A DNA stretch of 64,000 nt from Rhizobium sp. CCGE531 (lineage in GTDB: Bacteria; Pseudomonadota; Alphaproteobacteria; Rhizobiales; Rhizobiaceae), in NCBI RefSeq assembly GCF_003627795.1, contig NZ_CP032684.1, positions 6,001-70,000 of the forward strand, written 5' to 3'. The notes beneath the pieces were generated by a model. It was not told where the DNA came from, did no database searches, and saw only the letters and a list, made by a program, of their open reading frames with translations. The first letter of the stretch is position 1; each line of letters opens with the position of its first letter. Position numbers and translations under genes: made by a program. Below, piece by piece: positions 11,362 through 21,138 of this stretch.

Positions 11362-11799
11362 ATGAACCAATCTGCATTACTTCGCCCGGATTGGACTCCG
11401 GCTACTATTGTCCTGATGGTACTTGGCTTCATGGTCTTTTGGCCGCTGGGCTTCGCCATGCTCGCTTATATTCTCTTCGGGGAACGTCTGCGGGATTTCA
11501 AGCGGGATGTGAATGAAAGAACCGACGGCATGTTTGCCGGCTGCGGCCGTCATCGCGGCCGTCACCGTCATTCCTTCTCCACCGGCAACGTCGCCTTCGA
11601 CGATTGGCGCAAGGCTGAACTTGAGCGTCTCGAAGAGGAGCGCCGCAAGCTGGACGAGATGCGCGCCGAGTTCGATACCTATGTTCGCGAACTGCGCCGT
11701 GCCAAGGACCAGGACGAGTTCGACCGCTTCATGCGCGAGCGCAACAGCGTCAAGCGCAATGACAATGGCGGCCCGGCGACGGAATTCCAGACACCGTGA
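11362..11799 (+). CDS. DUF2852 membrane protein
   Basis: 145 residues from the ATG at 11362. One N-terminal membrane segment (about residues 13-38, TIVLMVLGFMVFWPLGFAML) is followed by a glycine/histidine-rich linker (GCGRHRGRHRHSF). A charged coiled-coil-like helix follows (ELERLEEERRKLDEMRAEF) with the conserved DQDEFDRFMRER motif. This matches DUF2852, a family found in alphaproteobacteria with no known function. The topology suggests an inner-membrane protein with a cytoplasmic coiled coil; that is inference. Confidence 0.85.
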   Translation: MNQSALLRPDWTPATIVLMVLGFMVFWPLGFAMLAYILFGERLRDFKRDVNERTDGMFAGCGRHRGRHRHSFSTGNVAFDDWRKAELERLEEERRKLDEMRAEFDTYVRELRRAKDQDEFDRFMRERNSVKRNDNGGPATEFQTP

Positions 11800-11822
11800 C
11801 CTTGAGCCTGCCACATAATCGA

Positions 11823-11851
11823 AACCGGCATCATCAGATGCCGGTTTTTCT
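11823..11851 (+). terminator. Intrinsic terminator after the DUF2852 gene
   Basis: Perfect 10-bp stem AACCGGCATC (11823-11832) with GATGCCGGTT (11837-11846), loop ATCA, then TTTCTTT. Confidence 0.92.
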
Positions 11852-11889
11852 TTGCCCGATATCAGCTCGAATCGTATAAAACTGCCTCC

Positions 11890-12651
11890 ATGTTTCCGCT
11901 TCTATCCAGATCACGAAGATCTCCCGCCAAGTCGTCCGCGCCGGAAACGCGCACCCTCGATGTCGCCGGCCGGCTGATGCCGCTGACGATCCGCCAGCAT
12001 GAGCGGGCAACGCGCATCACGCTCAGGATCGAGCCCGGCGGGCGGTCGCTGAAGATGACCATTCCGCGCGGCCTTGCCGCACGCGAGGTCAATGCTTTTC
12101 TCGACCGGCATCAGGGCTGGCTGCTGACCAAGCTCGCGAAATTCGCGGCCGACGGCAGCCTGCGCAGCGGCAGCGAAATCCTTCTCCGCGGCGTGCGCCA
12201 CAGGATCGAGCATACGGGCAGCCTGCGCGGCCTTACCGAAGCCGTCATCGTCGATGGCCTGCCGGTGTTGAGCGTCAGTGGCCTGCCGGAACATGCCGGC
12301 CGCCGCATCGCGACCTTCCTCAAGAAGGAGGCGCGTGCCGATCTGGAAAGATATGTGGCGGTGCATGCGAAGGCCATCCGCGCCACCGTCACGTCAATCG
12401 CCATGAAGGATACCCGCAGCCGCTGGGGCTCCTGCTCCTCCCAGGGAAACCTGAGTTTCTCCTGGCGCATCGTCATGGCGCCGCCGCTTGTTATTGATTA
12501 CCTCGCCGCCCACGAGGTCGCGCATTTGCGCGAAATGAACCACGGTCCGCGCTTCTGGGCGCTCTGCGGCAAGCTCTGCCCCAACATGGACGAAGCCAAG
12601 GCATGGCTGAAGCGCCATGGCAGCCAGCTGCATGCGATAGACTTCGATTGA
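11890..12651 (+). CDS. YgjP/SprT-like zinc metalloprotease (DUF45)
   Basis: 253 residues. The zinc-binding helix is HEVAHLREMNHGPRFW at about residue 205, giving the HExxH site with a downstream His. The preceding DTRSRWGSCSSQGNLSFSWR is the family signature. The N-terminal region RATRITLRIEPGGRSLKMTIPRG is also typical of YgjP (M48-like, DUF45) proteins. Substrates are unknown; SprT-type relatives act on DNA-protein crosslinks, but that should not be assumed here. The gene starts 39 bp after a strong terminator, so it has its own promoter. Confidence 0.9.
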   Translation: MFPLLSRSRRSPAKSSAPETRTLDVAGRLMPLTIRQHERATRITLRIEPGGRSLKMTIPRGLAAREVNAFLDRHQGWLLTKLAKFAADGSLRSGSEILLRGVRHRIEHTGSLRGLTEAVIVDGLPVLSVSGLPEHAGRRIATFLKKEARADLERYVAVHAKAIRATVTSIAMKDTRSRWGSCSSQGNLSFSWRIVMAPPLVIDYLAAHEVAHLREMNHGPRFWALCGKLCPNMDEAKAWLKRHGSQLHAIDFD

Positions 12652-12790
12652 ACTTGCTCGAAGGCGCCCAAACCTGGCTTTGAGTAGGGGTTGTACCTGT
12701 GGTTTCATCATTCCGGTTGTTGCGGCAGCTTTGAGCCAACAGCGGCATGTTACACGAGTAAAGACCTTTGCTCCTGGCGCTCGGAACGGT

Positions 12791-13222
12791 TCATTCAGGC
12801 CCGACAATACGCATCGGACGCGTTCCGATGGGAGCCCCCGTTGCACGGTCAATCGTAACGGCATCGATCTCTGTTCCAGTTTCAGCGTCGAAGAACCGGG
12901 TCACGCCGTCGCTTGGGCGATGCTTGCGCCCCCATGCGCCGATTGCAAACAGGACCGGCAGGAAGTCCTGACCAGCCGCCGTCAGCACATATTCATCACG
13001 CGGAGGCCGCTCGGAGTAACGGCGTTTTTCAAGCAGGCCATCTTCTGTGAGCGCAGATAGTCGAGCGGTCAGCATCGTCGGTGCGATGCCAAGGCTCTTG
13101 CGAAACTCGTCAAAGCGGGTGAGCCCTGCATGGGCGTCCCGCATGATCAGCATGCTCCATGCATCGCCCACCAATGCGAGGCTGCGGGCGATCAGACACG
13201 GCTGGTTCGAAAGATTCTTCAT
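12791..13222 (-). CDS. HxlR/DUF24-family transcriptional regulator
   Basis: 143 residues. Winged helix: ARSLALVGDAWSMLIMRDAHAG, FDEFRKSLGIAPTMLTARL as recognition helix, and a wing at KRRYSERPPRDEYVLT. Cys9 in NQPCLIARS sits where DUF24 proteins such as YodB, CatR and HypR keep the cysteine used to sense quinones or other electrophiles. It is divergent from an SDR gene, with a dyad in the 89-bp gap. By analogy it is a repressor of that gene and itself; this is inference. Confidence 0.9.
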   Translation of the reverse strand: MKNLSNQPCLIARSLALVGDAWSMLIMRDAHAGLTRFDEFRKSLGIAPTMLTARLSALTEDGLLEKRRYSERPPRDEYVLTAAGQDFLPVLFAIGAWGRKHRPSDGVTRFFDAETGTEIDAVTIDRATGAPIGTRPMRIVGPE

Positions 13223-13234
13223 GTCGATATCTTT

Positions 13235-13265
13235 TTGATAGTGACTTACTACGGATTTGATAGTA
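13235..13265. promoter_or_regulatory. Candidate HxlR operator between the regulator and SDR genes
   Basis: Direct repeats TTTGATAGT at 13235-13243 and 13257-13265 are spaced 22 bp apart, about two helical turns. Overlapping the first is the imperfect dyad TAGTGACTTACTA (13240-13252). The TAGT...ACTA form resembles published sites of DUF24 regulators such as YodB (TACTATTTGTAGTA). It lies in the divergent gap. No footprint or expression data support it. Confidence 0.5.
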
Positions 13266-13311
13266 ACAGAATGTTCATCGATGTTCCACGTGAAAATGAA
13301 AGCGAAGACCG

Positions 13312-14127
13312 ATGAGCAAGACAGAACGCGGTGTCGCCCTGGTCACGGGCGCCTCTTCCGGTATAGGGCGAGTGACCGCACAGGCGCTGCGGCGCGAGGG
13401 ATATAGGGTATTTGGAACCAGTCGAAAACCGACGGCCGACGCTCCCGACGGCGTTTCAATGCTGGTCTGCGACGTCACCGACGATAAATCCGTGCAGGCG
13501 ACGGTCGATGACATAATGGTCCAGGCTGGGCGGATCGATCTGCTCGTCAACAATGCGGGAATTGGATTGCTTGGCGGCGCCGAGGAGTCCTCCGCGGCAC
13601 AGGCGAAGGCACTTTTCGATGTCAACGTCTTCGGCGTTCTGCGCATGACGAACGCAGTCCTGCCCGCAATGAGACGGCAAAGAAAGGGCAGAATCATCAA
13701 TATCAGCTCCATCCTCGGGCTGATTCCCGCGCCCTACAACGCACTCTATGCATCGACCAAGCATGCTATAGAGGGATATTCCGAATCTCTCGACCACGAA
13801 GTCCGCACGCAAGGCATACGCGTGGTCCTCGTCGAACCCGGTGTTACCCGCACCGCCTTCGAAGAGAACATCACGCGGCCAGATCTCCCGCTTCGAGAGT
13901 ATGACGACGTTCGCGCCGATGCGGAAAAGCTGATGCGTGAGATTGTCGAGAAAGGCGATGCGCCGGAGGTGGTCGCCGACATGGTGGTCAAGGCCGCCAA
14001 CGCCGCATCGCCCAAGAGACGCTACACCGCGGGTAGGATGGCAAAGCAGGTTCGCTTCATACGCCGTTTTCTGCCGGAAGCGCTCGTCGATAAAAACTTG
14101 CGCAAATTCAACGGGCTTCCGGCCTGA
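13312..14127 (+). CDS. Short-chain dehydrogenase/reductase (classical SDR)
   Basis: 271 residues. Cofactor motif TGASSGIGR (about 13-21), NNAG at about 80, the active-site Ser in INISSILG, and YxxxK in YASTKHAIEGYS. The cofactor preference is probably NADP(H), from TSRK at the end of strand 2. Substrate unknown. It is divergent from the HxlR regulator gene and is followed 71 bp later by a quinone reductase gene, suggesting an electrophile or aldehyde stress cassette. Confidence 0.92.
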   Translation: MSKTERGVALVTGASSGIGRVTAQALRREGYRVFGTSRKPTADAPDGVSMLVCDVTDDKSVQATVDDIMVQAGRIDLLVNNAGIGLLGGAEESSAAQAKALFDVNVFGVLRMTNAVLPAMRRQRKGRIINISSILGLIPAPYNALYASTKHAIEGYSESLDHEVRTQGIRVVLVEPGVTRTAFEENITRPDLPLREYDDVRADAEKLMREIVEKGDAPEVVADMVVKAANAASPKRRYTAGRMAKQVRFIRRFLPEALVDKNLRKFNGLPA

Positions 14128-14198
14128 TAGCCTCCATTGCCGGGTATGGCATCTTCGATTCCCGGCTGCTCATTACCCTGAAAACGAAAGTCAGTCCC

Positions 14199-15200
14199 AT
14201 GAAAGCATTTCTGATCGATCGCTATGCGAAGGGTGGCGCTCTTCGGTCTGGTGAAAGCCCGGTGCCAGAGTTGCGAGAGAATGATGTGATGGTGGAGGTT
14301 CATGCCGCCAGCGTGAACCTTCTTGATGCCAAGATCAGGGATGGTGAGTTCAAGCTCATCCTGCCTTACCGGCTTCCGCTCATCCTCGGCAACGACGTCG
14401 CGGGCGTCGTCGTCCGGGTCGGCTCCAGGGTCCGTGGCTTCAAGCCGGGCGACGAAGTTTATGCGCGTCCGGCCCAGGATCGCATCGGCACGTTCGCGGA
14501 GTTCATCGCGATGAACGAGGCCGACGTGGCGCTCAAGCCGCAGAACCTGACGATGGAAGAGGCGGCGTCGGTGCCTCTCGTTGCATTGACCGCCTGGCAG
14601 GCGCTCGTCGAGCGGGCAAATCTGAAGAAGGGGCAAAAGATACTCATCCACGCGGGCTCGGGCGGCGTGGGGACGGTTGCCATTCAGCTCGCCAAATACC
14701 TCGGAGCGCATGTTGCGACGACGACGAGCACAGCCAATGTCGATCTCGTCAAAAGCCTCGGAGCCGACGTCGTCGTCGACTACAAGAAAGATGATTTCGA
14801 GAAAGTACTGCAGGGTTACGACGTCGTCCTGAACAGCCTTGGCAAGGATACGCTGGAGAAATCGCTTCGTGTCCTGAAGCCGGGTGGGAAGCTCATCTCG
14901 ATTTCCGGTCCGCCGGATGCGGCGTTTGCCAGGCAGAATGGTTCCGGATGGTTGTTTCAGCAGCTCATGGGGCTGTTGAGCTCCGGCATTCGGAGAAAAT
15001 CAAAACGCCACGCCGTCAGCTATTCGTTCCTCTTCATGACCGCGAACGGTGGACAGCTCGGCAAGATCACCTCTTTGATAGAGGCAGGGGCCATAAGAGC
15101 GGTCGTCGATCGGGTCTTCCCGTTCCAGGGCACGAATGAGGCGCTGGCCTATGTCGAGACCGGTCGTGCCAAAGGCAAGGTTGTGATCGCCGTGAAGTAA
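14199..15200 (+). CDS. Zinc-independent NADPH:quinone oxidoreductase-like MDR protein
   Basis: 333 residues. The N-terminal GroES-like domain contains GNDVAGVVVRVGSRVRGFKPGDEVYA. The nucleotide-binding Rossmann motif is HAGSGGVGTVAIQLAKYLGA (about 152-171). The cysteine/histidine ligands of zinc alcohol dehydrogenases are absent, so it belongs to the quinone-reductase (QOR) branch of the MDR superfamily. It may reduce quinones or enals. It shares strand with the SDR gene and is likely induced with it. Confidence 0.9.
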   Translation: MKAFLIDRYAKGGALRSGESPVPELRENDVMVEVHAASVNLLDAKIRDGEFKLILPYRLPLILGNDVAGVVVRVGSRVRGFKPGDEVYARPAQDRIGTFAEFIAMNEADVALKPQNLTMEEAASVPLVALTAWQALVERANLKKGQKILIHAGSGGVGTVAIQLAKYLGAHVATTTSTANVDLVKSLGADVVVDYKKDDFEKVLQGYDVVLNSLGKDTLEKSLRVLKPGGKLISISGPPDAAFARQNGSGWLFQQLMGLLSSGIRRKSKRHAVSYSFLFMTANGGQLGKITSLIEAGAIRAVVDRVFPFQGTNEALAYVETGRAKGKVVIAVK

Positions 15201-15311
15201 AGCGCGAACTGTTGTTTCAAGAGGCCATTGCGACGGTCACGGGCCGAAAAACCGCCCTTGACCGTCGCCTTTAGGCTCGACTCTTTCGAAATTTCGTGTC
15301 ACTCCGCTGCC

Positions 15312-15982
15312 ATGAACCCCGATATCAAAATTTGTGGTCTGAAGACGCCGGAAGCGGTGGATCGTGCTATCGAGCGCGGGGCTACCCATATCGGTTTCAT
15401 CTTCTTTGAAAAAAGCCCGCGCTATATCGAGCCCGATCTCGCCGGCCAGCTGGCGGAGCGCGCGCGCGGCAAGGCGAAGATCGTCGCCGTCACGGTCGAT
15501 CCCACCAATGACGATCTCGATGAGATCATGGCGCTGGTGAAGCCGGATATGCTGCAGCTTCATGGCAATGAAAGCCCCGAGCGCGTGCTGACCATCAAGG
15601 CGGTCCATAACGTTCCGGTCATGAAGGCCATGTCGGTGCGCGAGGCCGATGACCTGAAGCGGGTGGAATCCTATATCGGCATCGCCGACCGCTTCCTGTT
15701 CGACGCCAAGCCGCCCGCCGGCTCTGTGCTGCCGGGCGGAAACGGCGTATCCTTCGATTGGAGCCTTATGAGCTGGCTCGACGATCGTGTGGATTACATG
15801 CTGTCCGGCGGCGTCAACAAGGACAATGTCGCCGAGGCGCTGGCCTCCACCAAGGCCACCGGCATCGATCTTTCCTCCGCCCTGGAGAGTGCGCCGGGCG
15901 TGAAGGATCTCGGTAAGATCGACCAGTTTTTCGACGCTTTTGCAGAAGCATGTCTGCCGGAACCGGCAGCAGGGAGTAGAGA

Positions 15983-15986
<4 letters not shown>
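15312..15986 (+). CDS. trpF: Phosphoribosylanthranilate isomerase
   Basis: 224 residues from the ATG at 15312 ([15 protein letters not shown]); the open frame extends upstream to 15228 but without homology. General-base Cys8 is in KICGLK and the general-acid Asp in FLFDAKPP. C-terminal phosphate site [15 protein letters not shown]. It converts PRA to CdRP in tryptophan synthesis. The stop overlaps the trpB GTG start (GTGA), showing coupling. The earlier trp genes (trpE, trpD, trpC) are not in this window. Confidence 0.98.
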
Positions 15987-17197
<1,211 letters not shown>

Positions 17198-17207
17198 GTT
17201 AGACGCC

Positions 17208-18047
17208 ATGACCGCACGTATGGACAAACGCTTCGCCGCTTTGAAGGCTGAAGGCCGCCCGGCACTCGTCACCTATTTCATGGGCGGCGATCCCGATTAC
17301 GAGACCTCGCTCGGCATCATGAAGGCGCTGCCGGACGCCGGCGCCGACGTCATCGAACTCGGCATGCCCTTTTCCGATCCGATGGCCGACGGCCCTGCGA
17401 TCCAGCTCGCCGGCCAGCGCGCCTTGAAGGCCGGCCAGACGTTGAAGAAGACGCTGCAGCTCGCCGCCGATTTCCGCAAGACGGACGCCGATACGCCGAT
17501 CGTGATGATGGGCTACTACAATCCGATCTATATCTACGGCGTCGAAAAGTTTCTCGATGACGCTATCACCGCCGGCATCGACGGCCTGATCGTCGTCGAC
17601 CTGCCGCCCGAAATGGATGACGAGCTCTGCATTCCGGCGATCCGCAAGGGCATCAACTTCATCCGTCTCGCGACGCCGACCACCGATGACAAGCGCCTGC
17701 CGACCGTGCTCAACAACACATCCGGCTTCGTCTATTACGTCTCGATGAACGGCATCACCGGTTCGGCGCTGCCGGATCCGTCGCTGGTCTCCGGCGCCGT
17801 CAAGCGCATCAAGCAGCACACCGACCTGCCTGTTTGCGTCGGCTTCGGCGTCAAGACGGCCGAGCACGCCAAGCTGATCGGCGCTGCCGCCGATGGCGTC
17901 GTCGTCGGCACCGCGATCGTCAACCAGATCGCCACCAGCCTCACCAAGGACGGCAAGGCGACGGCCGATACCATCCAGGCCGTGGCGACCCTGGTGCGCG
18001 GCCTGTCGACGGGCACCCGTTCCGCCCGCCTTGTTGCCGCCGAATAG
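17208..18047 (+). CDS. trpA: Tryptophan synthase alpha chain
   Basis: 279 residues. Catalytic Glu50 and Asp61 are in [30 protein letters not shown] and [10 protein letters not shown] form the phosphate-binding loops. It cleaves indole-3-glycerol phosphate and channels indole to TrpB. A large hairpin separates it from accD. Confidence 0.99.
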   Translation: MTARMDKRFAALKAEGRPALVTYFMGGDPDYETSLGIMKALPDAGADVIELGMPFSDPMADGPAIQLAGQRALKAGQTLKKTLQLAADFRKTDADTPIVMMGYYNPIYIYGVEKFLDDAITAGIDGLIVVDLPPEMDDELCIPAIRKGINFIRLATPTTDDKRLPTVLNNTSGFVYYVSMNGITGSALPDPSLVSGAVKRIKQHTDLPVCVGFGVKTAEHAKLIGAAADGVVVGTAIVNQIATSLTKDGKATADTIQAVATLVRGLSTGTRSARLVAAE

Positions 18048-18051
18048 TTTC

Positions 18052-18102
18052 CCCATATAGGCCTTTCAGCAATCCCCTACGGATTGAGGAAAGGCCTATG
18101 GG
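18052..18102 (+). promoter_or_regulatory. Long hairpin between trpA and accD
   Basis: The outer arms CCCATATAGGCCTTTC and GAAAGGCCTATGGG pair with a 2-nt bulge, and the inner arms CAATCC and GGATTG continue the stem. No U-tract follows. It may be a partial terminator or an RNase-processing or stabilising element that sets different mRNA levels for trp and accD-folC; the effect is inferred. Confidence 0.7.
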
Positions 18103-18154
18103 CATTTGGTGACGACTGGGCTATCGATTAATTCGGTCGATTAGGAGTTTCGAA

Positions 18155-19066
18155 TTGAACTGGATCACGAACTACGTCCGCCCGCGGATCAATTCCATGC
18201 TGGGCCGCCGCGAGGTTCCGGAGAATCTCTGGATCAAGTGCCCGGAAACCGGCGAAATGGTCTTCCACAAGGATCTGGAAGGCAACAAGTGGGTCATCCC
18301 CGCTTCCGGCTTCCACATGAAGATGCCGGCCAAGGCCCGCCTTGCCGATCTTTTCGACAATGGCGAATACGAAGCCCTGCCGCAGCCGAAGGTCGCGCAG
18401 GACCCGCTGAAGTTCCGTGATTCGAAGAAATATGCCGATCGCCTCAAGGACAGCCGCCTGAAGACCGAGCAGGAGGATACGATCCTTTCCGGCCTCGGCA
18501 AGGTTCGCGGCCTGAAGCTCGTTGCCATCGTGCATGAATTCAATTTCATCGGCGGTTCGCTCGGTATGGCGGCCGGCGAAGCGATCGTGAAGGCTTTCGA
18601 GCGCGCCATTGCCGAAAAATGTCCTGTCGTGATGTTCCCGGCCTCGGGCGGCGCACGCATGCAGGAGGGCATCCTGTCGCTGATGCAGCTGCCGCGCACG
18701 ACGGTTGCCGTCGACATGCTGAAGGAATCGGGCCAGCCCTATACCGTGGTTCTGACCAATCCGACGACCGGCGGTGTTACGGCCTCCTACGCCATGCTCG
18801 GCGATATCCAGCTTGCCGAACCTGGCGCCGAAATCGGCTTTGCCGGCAAGCGCGTGATCGAGCAGACGCTGCGTGAAAAGCTTCCGGAAGGCTTCCAGAC
18901 GTCGGAATACCTGCTGGAGCATGGTATGGTCGACATGGTCGTCAAGCGTCACGATATTCCGGATACCTTGGCAACCCTTTTGAAGATCCTGACCAAGGTG
19001 CCTGCCAACGACGTGTCCGCCAAAAGCAAGAACGGTGCTGCGCTGGCGGTGGCTGCGAGCGCCTGA
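18155..19066 (+). CDS. accD: Acetyl-CoA carboxylase carboxyltransferase subunit beta
   Basis: 303 residues, TTG start at 18155 with TAGGAG 7 bp upstream. The carboxyltransferase crotonase-like fold shows [29 protein letters not shown] and [17 protein letters not shown]. With AccA it transfers CO2 to acetyl-CoA, the first step of fatty-acid synthesis. Unusual: the N-terminal Cys4 zinc ribbon of E. coli AccD is reduced to one cysteine (Cys29 in WIKCPET), with Thr, Ile and Ser aligning to the other three. folC follows after 32 bp. Confidence 0.98.
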   Translation: MNWITNYVRPRINSMLGRREVPENLWIKCPETGEMVFHKDLEGNKWVIPASGFHMKMPAKARLADLFDNGEYEALPQPKVAQDPLKFRDSKKYADRLKDSRLKTEQEDTILSGLGKVRGLKLVAIVHEFNFIGGSLGMAAGEAIVKAFERAIAEKCPVVMFPASGGARMQEGILSLMQLPRTTVAVDMLKESGQPYTVVLTNPTTGGVTASYAMLGDIQLAEPGAEIGFAGKRVIEQTLREKLPEGFQTSEYLLEHGMVDMVVKRHDIPDTLATLLKILTKVPANDVSAKSKNGAALAVAASA

Positions 19067-19098
19067 CATTATCGATTGCCGACTGGCGGAGGTGCGGG

Positions 19099-20451
19099 AT
19101 GACGGCTATGGATCAATCCGCAATGAGCGAGGCAGCACGGGAAATCGAGAAGCTCATGGGATTGCATCCCAAGGGCTTCGATCTGTCTTTGGAGAGAATA
19201 ACCCGGCTGCTCGACGTCCTCGGCAACCCGCACAGGAATTTGCCGCCGGTGATCCATGTTGCCGGCACCAACGGCAAGGGCTCGGTGACGGCCTTCTGCC
19301 GCGCCCTGCTCGAAGCTGGCGGCTATAGCGTGCATGTCCACACCTCGCCGCATCTCGTCAACTGGCACGAGCGTTATCGCATCGGCGTCAAGGGCGGTCG
19401 CGGCAAGCTTGTCGACGATGCCGTCTTCGCCAATGTGCTAAGGCGCATCGCCAAGGCCAATGACGGGCAGAAGATCACCGTCTTCGAAATTCTGACGGCC
19501 GCGACCTTCCTCCTCTTTGCCGAGCATCCGGCCGATGCCGTCGTCATCGAGGTCGGCCTTGGCGGCCGCTTCGACGCCACCAATGTCATTTCCGATCCTG
19601 CCGTCTCGGTCATCATGCCGATTTCCCTTGATCACCAGCCCTATCTCGGCGATCGGATCGAGCTGATCGCGGCCGAGAAGGCGGGCATCCTCAAGGCCGG
19701 CCACCCGGTCGTCATCGGCCATCAGGAATATGATGCCGCGCTCGATGTGCTGATATCGACGGCCGAGCGGCTTCGTTGCCCGACCGCCGTTTTCGGCCAG
19801 GATTTTTCCGCCCACGAGGAATATGGCAAGCTGGTTTATCAGGACGAGTTCGGCCTGGCCGATCTGCCGCTGCCGCGCCTGCCGGGCCGCCACCAATATG
19901 GCAATGCCGCCGCCGCCATACGGGCGGTCAAGGCCGCCGGTTTCGTCGTCACCGAAGCGATGATGGAAAAGGCGATGACATCGGTCGAATGGCCCGGCCG
20001 CCTGCAGCGACTGACGGAAGGCGAGCTAATGCCGCATGCTCCCGAGCGCGCGGAAATCTGGGTCGATGGCGGCCACAATCCCGGCGCCGGCGAAGTCATC
20101 GCGGAGGCCATGGCGAATTTCGAGGAGCGCCGGCCACGCTCGCTGTTCCTGATCATCGGCATGATCAACACCAAGGATCCGGTGGGATACTTCAAGGCCT
20201 TTGCCGGCCTTGCGGAGAAGGTTTATTGTGTGCCGATCCGCGGCAGCGATGCAATGATCGACCCGGTCATCCTGGCCAATGCCGCCTATGATGCCGGCCT
20301 CATAGCCGAGCCCATGTCGAGCGTGGTCGAGGCGCTGGATGCTATCAAGGCGGTCGCAGTGCCGGACTCGCCCGCTCCGCGCATTCTGATCGGCGGTTCC
20401 CTCTATCTAGTCGGCGATGTCCTCGCCGACAACGGCACGCCGCCGAAGTGA
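19099..20451 (+). CDS. folC: Bifunctional dihydrofolate / folylpolyglutamate synthase
   Basis: 450 residues, ATG with GGAGG at 19088-19092. The Mur-ligase-type ATP site is VAGTNGKGSVTAF (about 53-65), followed by HTSPHLVNWHER and VGLGGRFDATNVI. The C-terminal domain begins around WVDGGHNPGAGE. It adds glutamate to dihydropteroate and then to tetrahydrofolate. The accD-folC pairing is common in proteobacteria. Confidence 0.97.
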   Translation: MTAMDQSAMSEAAREIEKLMGLHPKGFDLSLERITRLLDVLGNPHRNLPPVIHVAGTNGKGSVTAFCRALLEAGGYSVHVHTSPHLVNWHERYRIGVKGGRGKLVDDAVFANVLRRIAKANDGQKITVFEILTAATFLLFAEHPADAVVIEVGLGGRFDATNVISDPAVSVIMPISLDHQPYLGDRIELIAAEKAGILKAGHPVVIGHQEYDAALDVLISTAERLRCPTAVFGQDFSAHEEYGKLVYQDEFGLADLPLPRLPGRHQYGNAAAAIRAVKAAGFVVTEAMMEKAMTSVEWPGRLQRLTEGELMPHAPERAEIWVDGGHNPGAGEVIAEAMANFEERRPRSLFLIIGMINTKDPVGYFKAFAGLAEKVYCVPIRGSDAMIDPVILANAAYDAGLIAEPMSSVVEALDAIKAVAVPDSPAPRILIGGSLYLVGDVLADNGTPPK

Positions 20452-20476
20452 TTCCTGTAAGCGGCGATTCACCGCC

Positions 20477-20620
20477 CGCCCTCGTGGTTCGAGGCTTCGG
20501 CCCCTTCAACAGGCTCAGGAGCCTGCGCACCTCACCATGAGGGCTGCTCCCTTACTTGGCTCGCAACTCGCTCCGCCCTCATCCTGAGCTTGTCGAAGGA
20601 TCAGGGCGGCCCATGGGGCA
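20477..20620. repeat. CTCATCCTGAG-family intergenic repeat, copy 1
   Basis: Begins with CGCCCTCGTGGTTCGAGG, passes through CTCACCATGAGGG and contains CTCATCCTGAG at 20578-20588, followed by TCGAAGGATCAGGGCGG. Related blocks occur at 40613-40758, 57460-57533 (reversed) and 58832-58887. It occupies most of the 291-bp gap between folC and trxA; no gene is seen there. Confidence 0.8.
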
Positions 20621-20692
20621 AGCGCAAACACAACACGGTTGCTGAGGTGCGAAGCCTCGAAGGGCGAGGATGGCCCGTGCTCTCCGACCAAC

Positions 20693-20721
20693 AAAAAAGC
20701 CCGGCTTAGCCGGGCTTTTTT
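20693..20721. terminator. Bidirectional terminator between folC and trxA
   Basis: A 13-bp stem made of A6-GCCCGGC (20693-20705) and GCCGGGC-T6 (20709-20721) with loop TTA. U-runs form on both strands, so it ends both the accD-folC and the trxA transcripts. Confidence 0.93.
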
Positions 20722-20742
20722 GTTTCATGCGATCGATACCGA

Positions 20743-21063
20743 TCAGGATGCGCTGGAGATCCAGTTCTGCAGGGCCGTCTTGGGAGCGGCGCCGACCTTG
20801 ATGTCGGCGACTTCGCCGGCCTTGAACATGGCGAGCGTCGGGATCGAGCGAACGCCGAACTGGGCGGCCAGTTCCGGATTTTCGTCGATGTTGAGCTTGG
20901 CAACCTTGACCTTGCCTTCGAACTGCACGGCGAGTTCTTCAAGAGCCGGAGCAATCATTTTGCACGGACCGCACCATTCGGCCCAGAAATCAACGACGAC
21001 AGGCTCTGCAGACTGCAGCACTTCGGTGGCGAAGTTGGAGGTATCGACTTTAATGGTAGCCAT
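20743..21063 (-). CDS. trxA: Thioredoxin 1
   Basis: 106 residues with the redox motif WCGPC (Cys31 and Cys34) in [21 protein letters not shown], and the cis-proline in [11 protein letters not shown]. It reduces protein disulfides in the cytoplasm, including ribonucleotide reductase and PAPS reductase. It lies 75 bp after addA on the same strand, ahead of a strong terminator, and may be read from the addAB transcript as well as its own promoter. Confidence 0.98.
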   Translation of the reverse strand: MATIKVDTSNFATEVLQSAEPVVVDFWAEWCGPCKMIAPALEELAVQFEGKVKVAKLNIDENPELAAQFGVRSIPTLAMFKAGEVADIKVGAAPKTALQNWISSAS

Positions 21064-21138
21064 AGGCTGCTCCTTACCAGAATTTACGGGTTGCTAGATA
21101 TGTGATGGTGCGGTGCCCGGATGTCAATATTTGGTATT

